DNA of 64,000 bases from Streptomyces sp. Ru62 (GTDB lineage: Bacteria > Actinomycetota > Actinomycetes > Streptomycetales > Streptomycetaceae), in NCBI RefSeq assembly GCF_002920615.1, contig NZ_PQSU01000029.1, forward strand, positions 1-64,000, in the 5' to 3' direction. The position numbers and the translations under genes were made by a program. The notes under the pieces were generated by a model. It saw nothing but the letters and a program-made list of their open reading frames with translations, did not search any database and was not told where the DNA came from. Of this stretch, positions 38,718 through 47,037 are shown one piece after another. How positions within the stretch are numbered: the first letter of the stretch is position 1; each line of letters begins with the position of its first letter.

Positions 38718-40154
38718 ATGGCGGAATCGTGGGCCACTCTGGGCGTCGACCTGCACCTCGAACCGAGCGGGGCGGGCGGTCTGCGCCGGGGCCTGACCGA
38801 CGCCCTGCGGGACGCGGTCCGCTCCGGCCGGCTCGCCCCCGGCACCCGGCTGCCGTCCTCCCGCTCCCTCGCCGCCGACCTCGGCATCGCCCGCAACACC
38901 GTCGCCGAGGCCTACGCCGACCTGGTCGCCGAGGGCTGGCTCACGGCCCGCCAGGGCTCCGGCACCCGCGTGGCACCCGGTACGCCCGGTACCGGCGCGC
39001 CCTCCGGCACCCGTACCCGCTCCGCCCTCGGCACACCCCCCGGCACCATTCCGGCGACCTCGCACCGCGCCCCCGCCCGCCCGCTCCACGACCTCGTCCC
39101 CGGCAGCCCCGATCTCGCCGCCTTCCCGCGCACCGAGTGGCTGAAGGCCACCCGCCGGGCCCTGGCCACGGCCCCCTTCCACGCCCTCGGCTACGGCGAC
39201 CCGCGCGGGCGCCCCGAACTGCGCGCCGCCCTCGCCGGCTACCTCGCCCGGGCCCGCGGCGTGCGCACCGACCCCGACGCGATCCTGATCACCGCGGGCT
39301 TCTCGCACGCCCTGACCGTCCTCGGCAAGGTGCTGCGGGCCCGCGGGGTGCGGACGGTGGCCGTGGAGTCGTACGGCCTCGACGTCCACTGGGCCCTGCT
39401 GCGCAGCGCGGGCATGGCCACGCCCGCACTGCCGTACGACGCCCTGGGCACCGATCCCGTCGTGCCGGAGGCCGCCGGCGCGGTGCTGCTGACCCCGGCC
39501 CACCAGTTCCCCATGGGCACCGCCCTGCACCCCGACCGCCGGGCCGCCGTCGTCGCCTGGGCCCGGCGCACCGGCGGGCTGGTCCTGGAGGACGACTACG
39601 ACGGCGAGTTCCGCTACGACCGCCAGCCCGTCGGCGCGTTGCAGGGCCTCGCCCCCGACCGGGTCGTCTACCTCGGCACGGCCAGCAAGTCGCTCGCGCC
39701 CGGACTGCGGCTGGGCTGGATGGTGCTCCCGCCGGCCCTCGCGGCGGAGGCGGCCTCGGTCAAGGGCCAGGCCGACACCGTCGGCGTGCTGGAACAGCTC
39801 ACCCTCGCGGAGTTCCTCACCTCCGGCGCCTACGACCGCCACGTCCGCTCCTCCCGGCTGCGCTACCGCCGCCGCCGCGACGCCCTCGCCACCGCCGTCA
39901 CCGAGCGGGCACCGGAGGTGAAGGTCACGGGGATCGCGGCCGGCCTGCACGCGGTCCTGCGGCTGCCGCCCGGCACGGAGTCGTCGGTGGTCCAGGCGGC
40001 GGCATGGCAGGGCCTGGCCCTGCACGGCCTCGCCTACCACCGCCACCCCGAGGCCGTCACCGAGCCCCTGGACGCCCTGGTCGTCGGCTACGGCACACCA
40101 CCGGACAGCGCGTGGGCGGGTGCGCTGGAGGCGTTGTGCCGGGTGCTGCCGTGA
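38718..40154 (+). CDS. MocR/PdxR-type regulator (GntR HTH fused to aminotransferase fold)
   Basis: A 478-residue fusion. The N-terminal winged HTH of the GntR family is at about 15-80 (LPSSRSLAADLGIARNTVAEAY). An aminotransferase class I-like domain follows, with the PLP lysine Lys324 in GTASKSLAPGLRLGWM. Such proteins sense PLP or amino compounds; many control PLP salvage, but here the divergent neighbours are an AhpD-like and a PEP-mutase-like gene. The target may be those genes. Roughly 40 residues of low-complexity linker join the two domains. Confidence 0.92.
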   Translation: MAESWATLGVDLHLEPSGAGGLRRGLTDALRDAVRSGRLAPGTRLPSSRSLAADLGIARNTVAEAYADLVAEGWLTARQGSGTRVAPGTPGTGAPSGTRTRSALGTPPGTIPATSHRAPARPLHDLVPGSPDLAAFPRTEWLKATRRALATAPFHALGYGDPRGRPELRAALAGYLARARGVRTDPDAILITAGFSHALTVLGKVLRARGVRTVAVESYGLDVHWALLRSAGMATPALPYDALGTDPVVPEAAGAVLLTPAHQFPMGTALHPDRRAAVVAWARRTGGLVLEDDYDGEFRYDRQPVGALQGLAPDRVVYLGTASKSLAPGLRLGWMVLPPALAAEAASVKGQADTVGVLEQLTLAEFLTSGAYDRHVRSSRLRYRRRRDALATAVTERAPEVKVTGIAAGLHAVLRLPPGTESSVVQAAAWQGLALHGLAYHRHPEAVTEPLDALVVGYGTPPDSAWAGALEALCRVLP

Positions 40155-40171
40155 GAGGGGCCGGGCGGAAC

Positions 40172-40200
40172 AGGGGCGCGGGGAACTGCGCGCTCAGCCA
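40172..40200 (+). repeat. Streptomycete intergenic repeat, copy 1
   Basis: AGGGGCGCGGGGAACTGCGC followed by a CAGCCAC-like segment. A closely related sequence occurs at 46949-46978 after glyA, and the type is widespread between streptomycete genes, from memory. Here the matching right arm is degenerate. Confidence 0.6.
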
Positions 40201-40257
40201 CGTGCGCGCCGCGCCCGCCGGACGGACCGGACCCCCGCGCCGTGAGACGCACCGCAC

Positions 40258-41091
40258 CTAGTCCGCCGGCGCCTCCCCGAACCGCGCCAGCGCCAGCGCC
40301 CCCGCCACGGCCACCGCGAACCCCAGCGCCGCGAGCCACCCCAGCCCCTCCCGCGTACGGTCCCCGAGCCAGACCACCCCCACGGCGGCCGGCCCGATCG
40401 TCTCGCCGAGCACCATCCCGGCCGTCGCGGTCGTCACCGAGCCCCGCTGGAGGGCCGAGGTGAGCAGCAGGAACGCGGCGCCGCCACCGAGCAGCAGCGC
40501 ATAGGAGGCGGGGTTGCCCAGCAGATCCCCCACCCGCAGCGAGTCGATCAGCCGTACCGCGACCTCCACCACCCCGAACCCGAACCCGGCGCCGAGCCCC
40601 AGCAGCAGCGCCCGGGTCCGGCCGGACAGGCGCCCGCCGACCCCACCGAGCAGCAGCACGCCCACCGCCGCCGCGACCATCGCGTACCGCAGCCAGTCCG
40701 CCCCGTCCCGGTCGCCCTCGGTGCCCGAGGCCAGCCCCAGCATGGCGAGCCCCGCGCACACCACCCCGACGGCGGCCCACTCCACCCCGCTCAGCCGGAC
40801 CCGCAGCAGTCGCGCCGCCACCACTGCCGTCACCGCGAGGCTGGCCGCCAGCGCCGCGCCCACCGCGTAGATGGGCACCGAGCGCAGGGCCGCGATCTGG
40901 AGCAGGAAGCCCAGCCCGTCCAGCGCGAGACCGGCGAGGTACCGCCACTGCCGCAGCGCCCGCAGCAGCAGCGCCGCGTCCCCGCCGCCACCCCCCTCGG
41001 CGCCCGCCGACCGCGCGGCCACCGCCTGCAACACCGTCGCCGTACCGAAGCAGACCGCCGCACCAAGGGCGCACACCATTCCAAACAGCAC
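40258..41091 (-). CDS. DMT/EamA-like membrane transporter
   Basis: A 277-residue protein with nine or ten hydrophobic segments covering most of its length, and an internal glycine-rich region (VGVLLLGGVGGRLSGRTRALLLG). The layout fits the drug/metabolite transporter superfamily. No substrate can be inferred. GTG 41091 gives the longest reading; ATG 41079 four codons later has TTGGA upstream and is equally plausible. It is divergent from a small lipoprotein gene. Confidence 0.78.
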   Translation of the reverse strand: MLFGMVCALGAAVCFGTATVLQAVAARSAGAEGGGGGDAALLLRALRQWRYLAGLALDGLGFLLQIAALRSVPIYAVGAALAASLAVTAVVAARLLRVRLSGVEWAAVGVVCAGLAMLGLASGTEGDRDGADWLRYAMVAAAVGVLLLGGVGGRLSGRTRALLLGLGAGFGFGVVEVAVRLIDSLRVGDLLGNPASYALLLGGGAAFLLLTSALQRGSVTTATAGMVLGETIGPAAVGVVWLGDRTREGLGWLAALGFAVAVAGALALARFGEAPAD

Positions 41092-41203
41092 GAAGTGACT
41101 CTAGGGGAGCGGCAGATGAAGGACCCGCCGGGGGGAATACTCACACCGATCTCTAGGCTGGCCGCCGAACACGGCACACGAATCCGACGGGGGAGACACC
41201 ACC

Positions 41204-41626
41204 ATGGACCGCACATGCCGACCACTCCGCTCCGGCACGGTCGTCCTGGGGGGCGTGGGCCTGCTGGCCGCCGCGCTCACCGCCTGCTCGTCCGAACCGG
41301 ACAAGCGCTGCGTGGACCGGGACAGCTACAACCTCGCCAAGGGGTACAAGGTCGTCTCGGACAAGAACTGCAAGACCACCGGCGCCTCCGGGAAGACGAC
41401 GGGCAAGAAGACGCCGGGCAGGAAGACGACCGTCGGGAAGAAGACCGACGCCGCCTGGTACTACGAGGGCGACGAGAAGAACGGCTGGGTCGACGGCGGC
41501 TCCTTCACCAAGCCCGGCAAGGGCTCGGGCAGCGGCTCGTCCGACGATGACGACGACCACCACAGCGGAAGCGGCGGAGTCCACCGCGGCGGCTTCGGCG
41601 GCGGCAAGGGCAGCTCCGGCGGCTGA
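41204..41626 (+). CDS. Small Lys/Gly/Asp-rich lipoprotein
   Basis: A 140-residue exported lipoprotein. The signal peptide ends in the lipobox LTAC (near residue 28). The mature part has a short cysteine-containing stretch (RCVDRDSYNLAKGYKVV), a Lys/Thr-rich middle (KTTGKKTPGRKTT), then a WYYEGDEKNGW segment and a Gly/Ser/Asp/His tail. It directly precedes a glutathionylspermidine-synthase-like gene (13 bases), a pairing reminiscent of Escherichia coli ygiB-ygiC. The function is unknown. Confidence 0.82.
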   Translation: MDRTCRPLRSGTVVLGGVGLLAAALTACSSEPDKRCVDRDSYNLAKGYKVVSDKNCKTTGASGKTTGKKTPGRKTTVGKKTDAAWYYEGDEKNGWVDGGSFTKPGKGSGSGSSDDDDDHHSGSGGVHRGGFGGGKGSSGG

Positions 41627-41639
41627 CCGGAACACGCAC

Positions 41640-42824
41640 ATGGAACGCCGTACCACCACCCCCCGCCCCGGCTGGCAGCAGACCGTGGAGGCGCAGGGCC
41701 TGGTCTATCCGCTCACCCGCCACCCCGACGGCTCGCTGCGCCCCTACTGGGACGAGAGCGCCTACTACGTCTTCACCATGGACGAGGTGGAGACGCTGGA
41801 GGAGACCGTCGGGGAACTCCACCGCATGTGCCTGGCCGCCGCCGGGCACATCGTGTCCGAGAACCGCCTCGCGGACCTCGGCATCACGGACCCGCGGGTG
41901 GCCGCCGCGGTCACCGAGGCCTGGCACCGCCGTGCCGAACTCCCGTCCGTCTACGGCCGTTTCGACCTGCGCTACGACGGCACCGGACCGGCGAAGCTGC
42001 TGGAGTACAACGCCGACACCCCCACCTCGCTGGTGGAGGCCGCCTCCCCGCAGTGGTTCTGGATGGAGGACCGTTTCCCCGGCGCGGACCAGTGGAACTC
42101 CCTGCACGAACGGCTGGTCGACGCCTGGCGCGGCCAGTCCGCGCTGCTGCCTCCGGGCAGCCCGCTGCACTTCGCGCACTCCTCGGCCGACGAACTCGGC
42201 GAGGACCTGATGACGGTCGCCTACCTGAAGGAGACCGCCGAGCAGGCCGGCCTCACCACCGACTGGCTGGCCATGGAGGAGATCGGCTGGGACAGCCTCT
42301 CCGGCCGCTTCGTCGACAACCAACTCCGCTTCATCCGGGGCATCTTCAAGCTCTACCCCTGGGAGTGGCTCACCACCGACGCCTTCGGCGGACACGTCCT
42401 GGACACCCTGGACAACGGCGGCGGCACCGGCAGCACCCTGTGGATCGAGCCGGCCTGGAAGATGCTCCTGAGCAACAAGGCGCTCCTGGCGATCCTCTGG
42501 GAGCTGTATCCCGGCCACCCGAACCTCCTCCCCGCCTACCTGGACGGCCCCCGGGAGCTGGCCGGCGCGGCCGGCTACGTGGCCAAGCCCCTCCTCGGCC
42601 GCGAGGGCGAGGGCGTCACCGTCCACGAGCCCGGCGCCCCGGCCGCCCTTCGCGAAGACCCCTGCTGCTACCAGCAGTTGGCGCCCCTGCCGGCCTTCGA
42701 CGGCAACCACGTGGTCCTGGGCGCCTGGGTGGTCCAGGACGAACCCGCGGGCCTCGGCATCCGCGAGTCCACCGGCCTGATCACCGACGAGTACGCCCGC
42801 TTCCTGCCCCACGTGATCCTCTAG
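41640..42824 (+). CDS. Glutathionylspermidine-synthase-family ATP-grasp protein
   Basis: A 394-residue enzyme of the YgiC/YjfC type, which is the synthetase domain only, without the amidase half of GspSA. Family segments include RFDLRYDGTGPAKLLEYNADTPT, the EPAWKMLLSNKALL helix, and the ATP-binding YVAKPLLGREGEGV. It should form an amide bond to a polyamine-like or peptide amine using ATP. Streptomycetes use mycothiol, not glutathione, so the substrate is open. ATG 41640 was chosen, since the fold begins at PGWQQTVEAQGL. Its stop codon lies inside the 60-bp palindrome. Confidence 0.88.
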   Translation: MERRTTTPRPGWQQTVEAQGLVYPLTRHPDGSLRPYWDESAYYVFTMDEVETLEETVGELHRMCLAAAGHIVSENRLADLGITDPRVAAAVTEAWHRRAELPSVYGRFDLRYDGTGPAKLLEYNADTPTSLVEAASPQWFWMEDRFPGADQWNSLHERLVDAWRGQSALLPPGSPLHFAHSSADELGEDLMTVAYLKETAEQAGLTTDWLAMEEIGWDSLSGRFVDNQLRFIRGIFKLYPWEWLTTDAFGGHVLDTLDNGGGTGSTLWIEPAWKMLLSNKALLAILWELYPGHPNLLPAYLDGPRELAGAAGYVAKPLLGREGEGVTVHEPGAPAALREDPCCYQQLAPLPAFDGNHVVLGAWVVQDEPAGLGIRESTGLITDEYARFLPHVIL

Positions 42825-42880
42825 GCCCTGTCGTCAAACTCCCTCCGGGCGGACGACGGGAGTGTGACGACAGGACCTAG
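42821..42880. repeat. 60-bp imperfect palindrome spanning two convergent stop codons
   Basis: The 23-base ends read CTAGGCCCTGTCGTCAAACT.. and, on the other strand, CTAGGTCCTGTCGTCACACT.., with two mismatches, around a 14-base centre. CTAG at each outer end supplies TAG to the plus-strand synthetase gene and to the minus-strand TetR gene. It may act as a bidirectional terminator or be a small inverted-repeat insertion. Confidence 0.85.
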
Positions 42881-43458
42881 CCGGCAGTCACCGCGGCGCC
42901 CCCGAGCAGCGTCTCCACCGCCGCCCGGGCGTGCCGCGCCGGGGCCGGGTCGCCGGTGATGCCCGCGGTGACGATGGCTCCCTCGGCGAGCAGGAAGACC
43001 GGTTCGGCCACCGGTGCGCCGGTGGCGCGGACCCAGGCCGCGAGCTGGTCGTGGAAGGCGCGCTTGTGGGCGCGGACCTCCGCCAGGACCGGCTCGGACG
43101 ACGAGCCGAGTTCGCCGTGGGCGTTGATCCAGGCGCAGCCGCGGAAGCCGGGTTCCGCGAACCACGCGGCGAGCCAGTCGAAGACGGCGAGCACCCGTGC
43201 GCGGGGGTCCCGGACTCCCTCCACGTGGGCGGCCAGACGCGCGCGCCAGCGCCGGTCGCGGCGCCTGAGCACGGCGACGACCAGGTCCTCCTTGGCCGGG
43301 AAGAGCCGGTATATCCGCTTCAGGGGCAGGCCGGAGGTCTCGCGGACCCGGTCCATGCCGACCGCCTGGATGCCGTGCGCGTAGAAGAGCGTCTCCGCCG
43401 CGTCCAGGAGTGCTTCGCGGTCCAGGTGGTTCTGTTCCTCGGTGACGGCGGCGGGCAT
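42877..43458 (-). CDS. TetR-family repressor
   Basis: A 193-residue regulator with an N-terminal TetR HTH (REALLDAAETLFYAHGIQAVGMDRV, about 15-60) and a helical ligand domain. ATG 43458 follows CAAGGAGACC. It is divergent from an NTF2-like gene, and two palindromes of the same sequence lie between them, so it very probably represses both. The last codon is provided by the 60-bp palindrome. Confidence 0.93.
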   Translation of the reverse strand: MPAAVTEEQNHLDREALLDAAETLFYAHGIQAVGMDRVRETSGLPLKRIYRLFPAKEDLVVAVLRRRDRRWRARLAAHVEGVRDPRARVLAVFDWLAAWFAEPGFRGCAWINAHGELGSSSEPVLAEVRAHKRAFHDQLAAWVRATGAPVAEPVFLLAEGAIVTAGITGDPAPARHARAAVETLLGGAAVTAG

Positions 43459-43475
43459 CGGGTCTCCTTGACGTC

Positions 43476-43526
43476 GAGAACGGCCGTTCTCTACCTTAGT
43501 CCCATCGGTCGAGAACGACCGTTCTC
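43476..43526. promoter_or_regulatory. Two TetR operator palindromes
   Basis: GAGAACGGCCGTTCTC (43476-43491, perfect) and GAGAACGACCGTTCTC (43511-43526, broken only at the centre) lie 35 bases apart in the divergent gap. Identical arms in a TetR-family intergenic region are strong evidence for its binding sites. Confidence 0.88.
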
Positions 43527-43566
43527 TACGTCGTTCCGATCTCGTTCCCGACCCGAGGAGGTCGCC

Positions 43567-44028
43567 GTGCCCGAAGACCGCCCGCCCTACCCGCCGTTCA
43601 CCCTGGAGACCGCCCGCCAGAAGGTGCAGGCGGCCGAGGACGCCTGGAACACCCGCGACCCCCACCGGGTCGCCCTCGCCTACACCCCGGACTCCGTCTG
43701 GCGCAACCGGGACCGGTTCGTCACCGGTCGCGAGGAGATCGTCGCCTTCCTGACCGAGAAGTGGGAGCGCGAGCGGGACTACGCCCTGCGCAAGGGCCTG
43801 TGGAGCTTCCACGAGAACCGCATCGCCGTCCGCTTCCAGTACGAGTGCCGCGACGCCCACGGCCAGTGGTGGCGCTCCTACGGCAACGAGCTGTGGGAGT
43901 TCGACGAGCACGGCCTGATGCTCCGCCGCGAGGCCAGCATCAACGACGTGGCCATCGAGGAGTCCGACCGGCGCATCTTCGGACCCCGGCCGGCCGACGA
44001 GCACGGCGCCGACTTCCCCCTCCACTGA
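43567..44028 (+). CDS. NTF2-like (DUF1348) protein
   Basis: A 153-residue cone-shaped NTF2-fold protein with the family motifs FTLETARQKVQAAEDAWNTRD, YTPDSVWRNRDRFVTGREEI and KGLWSFHENRIAVRFQYE. Members are often called nuclear transport factor 2 family or DUF1348; activities vary and none is proven for this subgroup. GTG 43567 follows GAGGAGG. It is regulated by the divergent TetR through the two palindromes. Confidence 0.9.
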   Translation: MPEDRPPYPPFTLETARQKVQAAEDAWNTRDPHRVALAYTPDSVWRNRDRFVTGREEIVAFLTEKWERERDYALRKGLWSFHENRIAVRFQYECRDAHGQWWRSYGNELWEFDEHGLMLRREASINDVAIEESDRRIFGPRPADEHGADFPLH

Positions 44029-44045
44029 CCGGGCGCCGTCCCTGC

Positions 44046-45254
44046 TCAGGTCCCGGCCAGCACCGCCCGGAGCTGCTCCAGCCCCCAGTCCAGGTCCTCC
44101 TCGCCGATCACCAGCGGCGGCGCGATCCGGATGGTCGGCCCGTGGGCGTCCTTGACCAGGACCCCACGGGCCAGCAGCCGCTCGGAGACCTCCCGCCCGG
44201 TGCCCACCGCCGGGGACACGTCCACCCCCGCCCACAGCCCCCGTCCACGCACGGCCGTCACCCGGCCCGTGCCGAGCAGCTCGCCCAGCCGTCCGTGCAG
44301 CCGCTCGCCCAGCCGCGCCGCCCGCTCCTGGTACTCACCGGTCCGCAGCATCGCGATCACCTCCAGCGCCACCGCACAGGCCAGCGGATTCCCGCCGAAC
44401 GTCGACCCGTGCTCGCCCGGCCGGTACACCCCGAGCACCGCCGCGCTCGACACCACGGCCGACACCGGCAGGATCCCGCCGCCCAGCGCCTTGCCCAGCA
44501 CGTACATGTCCGGCACCACCCCCTCGTGCTCGCACGCGAAGGTCCGCCCGGTGCGCCCCAGGCCCGACTGGATCTCGTCGGCGACGAAGAGGACGTTCCG
44601 CTCGCGGGTCAGCTCCCGCACCCCGGCCAGATAACCGGCCGGCGGCACGATCACCCCCGACTCGCCCTGGATCGGCTCCAGCAGCACCGCCACCGTGTTC
44701 TCCGTCAGCGCCGACCGCATCGCGGTCAGGTCCCCGTACGGCACGATCTCGAAGCCCGGGGTGTACGGGCCGAAGTCCGCGCGGGCCTCCGGATCGGTGG
44801 AGAAGCTGATGAGCGTCGTCGTACGACCGTGGAAGTTGCCGCCCGCCACGACGACCTTCGCCATCTCCCCGGGCACCCCCTTCACCCGGTACCCCCACTT
44901 GCGGGCCGTCTTCACCGCGCTCTCCACCGCCTCCGCGCCCGTGTTCACGGGCAGCACCATCTCCATCCCGCACAGCTCGGCGAGCTCGGTGCAGAACGCG
45001 GCGAACCGGTCGTGGTGGACGGCGCGGGAGGTCAGCGTCACCCGGTCGAGCTGCCGCCGGGCCGCCTCGGCCAGCCGCCGGTTGCCGTGCCCGAAGTTCA
45101 GCGCCGAGTAACCGGCCAGCAGGTCCAGATGGCGCCGCCCCGCCACGTCCGTCAGCCACGCCCCCGCACCCGTGGCGATCACCACCGGCAGCGGGTCGTA
45201 GGTGGGCGCGCAGTGCGCCTCGGCGGCGGCGATCAGGTCTTCTGCAGCGGTCAC
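44046..45254 (-). CDS. rocD: Ornithine aminotransferase
   Basis: A 402-residue class III aminotransferase that converts ornithine and 2-oxoglutarate to glutamate semialdehyde and glutamate. The PLP lysine is in MYVLGKALGGGILPVS, with VADEIQSGLGRTG, NTGAEAVESAVK and EPIQGESGV as cofactor and substrate segments. GTG 45254 was chosen, with GGGAGAG upstream, since the family normally starts about 15 residues before this PLPVV motif. Gene order does not place it in an arginine catabolic operon. Confidence 0.9.
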   Translation of the reverse strand: MTAAEDLIAAAEAHCAPTYDPLPVVIATGAGAWLTDVAGRRHLDLLAGYSALNFGHGNRRLAEAARRQLDRVTLTSRAVHHDRFAAFCTELAELCGMEMVLPVNTGAEAVESAVKTARKWGYRVKGVPGEMAKVVVAGGNFHGRTTTLISFSTDPEARADFGPYTPGFEIVPYGDLTAMRSALTENTVAVLLEPIQGESGVIVPPAGYLAGVRELTRERNVLFVADEIQSGLGRTGRTFACEHEGVVPDMYVLGKALGGGILPVSAVVSSAAVLGVYRPGEHGSTFGGNPLACAVALEVIAMLRTGEYQERAARLGERLHGRLGELLGTGRVTAVRGRGLWAGVDVSPAVGTGREVSERLLARGVLVKDAHGPTIRIAPPLVIGEEDLDWGLEQLRAVLAGT

Positions 45255-45360
45255 GGCCTCTCCCGGAGACGACGCGGACTCGACGGTGACCTCCTTCTTA
45301 TCCTCGCTCGCATGGTGGACGCGGGACCTGCCGCGCGCGGCGCGCCCGGTAGGCTGACGA

Positions 45361-45443
45361 GCGGGCCGTGACTGGCGCGCTGGGATGGGACGGACCATCA
45401 GGGAGCGGCCCGAGCGGGAAGAGTGCCGTGCGCCTGGGCCGAA
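45361..45443 (+). ncRNA. ZTP/ZMP (pfl) riboswitch controlling glyA
   Basis: Conserved pfl-motif blocks are present in order: GGGCCGTGACTGGCG (45363-45377), CATCAGGGAGCGGCCC (45396-45411) and GCCGTGCGCCTGGGCC (45425-45440). TAGGCT at 45350-45355 is a likely -10 box, placing the transcript start at about the first riboswitch base. The glyA ribosome site GGAGG and ATG follow within 41 bases. ZTP riboswitches turn on one-carbon and purine genes when 10-formyl-THF is short. Confidence 0.88.
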
Positions 45444-45480
45444 CGTGAACGCTGTACGCACACCGTCCGGAGGTCCCCCG

Positions 45481-46935
45481 ATGCCCGAGAATTCCGCCTC
45501 CCTCTCCACCGAGTCGACCGCCTTCCGTGCCGCCCTCGACGTGATCCGCGCCGTCGAGCCGCGCGTCGCCGACGCCATCGGCCAGGAGGTCACCGACCAG
45601 CGCGAGATGCTCAAGCTGATCGCCTCGGAGAACTACGCCTCCCCGGCGACCCTGCTCGCGATGGGCAACTGGTTCAGCGACAAGTACGCCGAGGGCACCG
45701 TCGGCCGCCGCTTCTACGCCGGCTGCCGCAACGTCGACACCGTCGAGTCCCTCGCCGCCGAGCACGCCCGCGAACTCTTCGGCGCCCGCCACGCCTACGT
45801 CCAGCCGCACTCCGGCATCGACGCCAACCTCGTCGCCTTCTGGGCCGTCCTCGCCGACCGCGTCGAGGCGCCCTTCCTGGAGAAGACCGGCGCCCGCCAG
45901 GTCAACGACCTGACCGAGGCCGACTGGGCCGAGCTCCGCCAGGCCTTCGGCAACCAGCGCATGCTCGGCATGTCCCTGGACGCCGGCGGTCACCTCACCC
46001 ACGGCTTCCGCCCGAACATCTCCGGCAAGATGTTCGACCAGCGCTCCTACGGCACCGACCCGGCCACCGGCCTGATCGACTACGAGGCCCTGCGCGCCCA
46101 GGCCCGCGAGTTCAAGCCGCTGATCATCGTCGCCGGCTACTCCGCGTACCCCCGGCTGGTGAACTTCCGGATCATGCGCGAGATCGCCGACGAGGTCGGC
46201 GCCACCCTCATGGTCGACATGGCGCACTTCGCCGGCCTGGTCGCGGGCAAGGTCCTCACCGGCGACTTCGACCCGGTCCCGCACGCCCAGATCGTCACCA
46301 CGACCACCCACAAGTCGCTGCGCGGCCCGCGCGGCGGCATGGTGCTGTGCGACGACTCCCTCAAGGACCAGGTGGACCGCGGCTGCCCGATGGTCCTCGG
46401 CGGCCCGCTGCCGCACGTCATGGCCGCCAAGGCCGTCGCCCTGGCCGAGGCCCGGCAGCCCGCCTTCCAGGACTACGCCCAGCGCATCGTGGACAACTCC
46501 CGTGCCCTGGCCGAGGGCCTGATGCGCCGTGGCGCCACCCTCGTCACCGGCGGCACCGACAACCACCTCTGCCTGATCGACGTCGCCACCTCCTACGGCC
46601 TCACCGGCCGCCAGGCCGAGGCCGCCCTGCTCGATTCCGGCATCGTCACCAACCGCAACGCCATCCCGGCCGACCCGAACGGCGCCTGGTACACCTCCGG
46701 CATCCGCATCGGCACCCCGGCGCTCACCACCCGCGGCCTCGGCACGGCGGAGATGGACGAGGTGGCGGGCCTGATCGACCGCGTCCTCAGCACCACCGAA
46801 CCGGGCACCACCAAGTCCGGCGCCCCGTCCAAGGCGGCCCACGTCCTGGACGAGAAGGTCGCCCAGGAGATCTCCCAGCGAGCCACCGACCTGGTGGCGG
46901 GCTTCCCGCTGTACCCGGAGGTCGACCTGGGCTGA
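45481..46935 (+). CDS. glyA: Serine hydroxymethyltransferase
   Basis: A 484-residue PLP enzyme making glycine and methylene-THF from serine. The PLP lysine is in VTTTTHKSLRGPRGG, and the folate and quinonoid-binding segments LIASENYASPATL, EGTVGRRFYAG and LMVDMAHFAGLVAG are intact. It is longer than the usual 420 residues, with an insertion around 120-180 (EAPFLEKTGARQVNDL), as in a long actinobacterial form. ATG 45481 follows GGAGG and a ZTP riboswitch. A hairpin follows the stop. Confidence 0.96.
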   Translation: MPENSASLSTESTAFRAALDVIRAVEPRVADAIGQEVTDQREMLKLIASENYASPATLLAMGNWFSDKYAEGTVGRRFYAGCRNVDTVESLAAEHARELFGARHAYVQPHSGIDANLVAFWAVLADRVEAPFLEKTGARQVNDLTEADWAELRQAFGNQRMLGMSLDAGGHLTHGFRPNISGKMFDQRSYGTDPATGLIDYEALRAQAREFKPLIIVAGYSAYPRLVNFRIMREIADEVGATLMVDMAHFAGLVAGKVLTGDFDPVPHAQIVTTTTHKSLRGPRGGMVLCDDSLKDQVDRGCPMVLGGPLPHVMAAKAVALAEARQPAFQDYAQRIVDNSRALAEGLMRRGATLVTGGTDNHLCLIDVATSYGLTGRQAEAALLDSGIVTNRNAIPADPNGAWYTSGIRIGTPALTTRGLGTAEMDEVAGLIDRVLSTTEPGTTKSGAPSKAAHVLDEKVAQEISQRATDLVAGFPLYPEVDLG

Positions 46936-46956
46936 GGCGCCCCCTGAAAGGGGCAC

Positions 46957-46997
46957 GGGGAACTGCGCGAGCAACCACGGGCGGCCCGCAGTTCCCC
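46957..46997 (+). terminator. Hairpin after glyA, streptomycete repeat copy 2
   Basis: GGGGAACTGCG (46957-46967) pairs with CGCAGTTCCCC (46987-46997). The left arm belongs to the same repeat seen at 40172. It probably ends the glyA message before trpS. Confidence 0.7.
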
Positions 46998-47037
46998 ACG
47001 CACCGAACCCCGCAAACTCTCTGCGACAATAAAAAGC

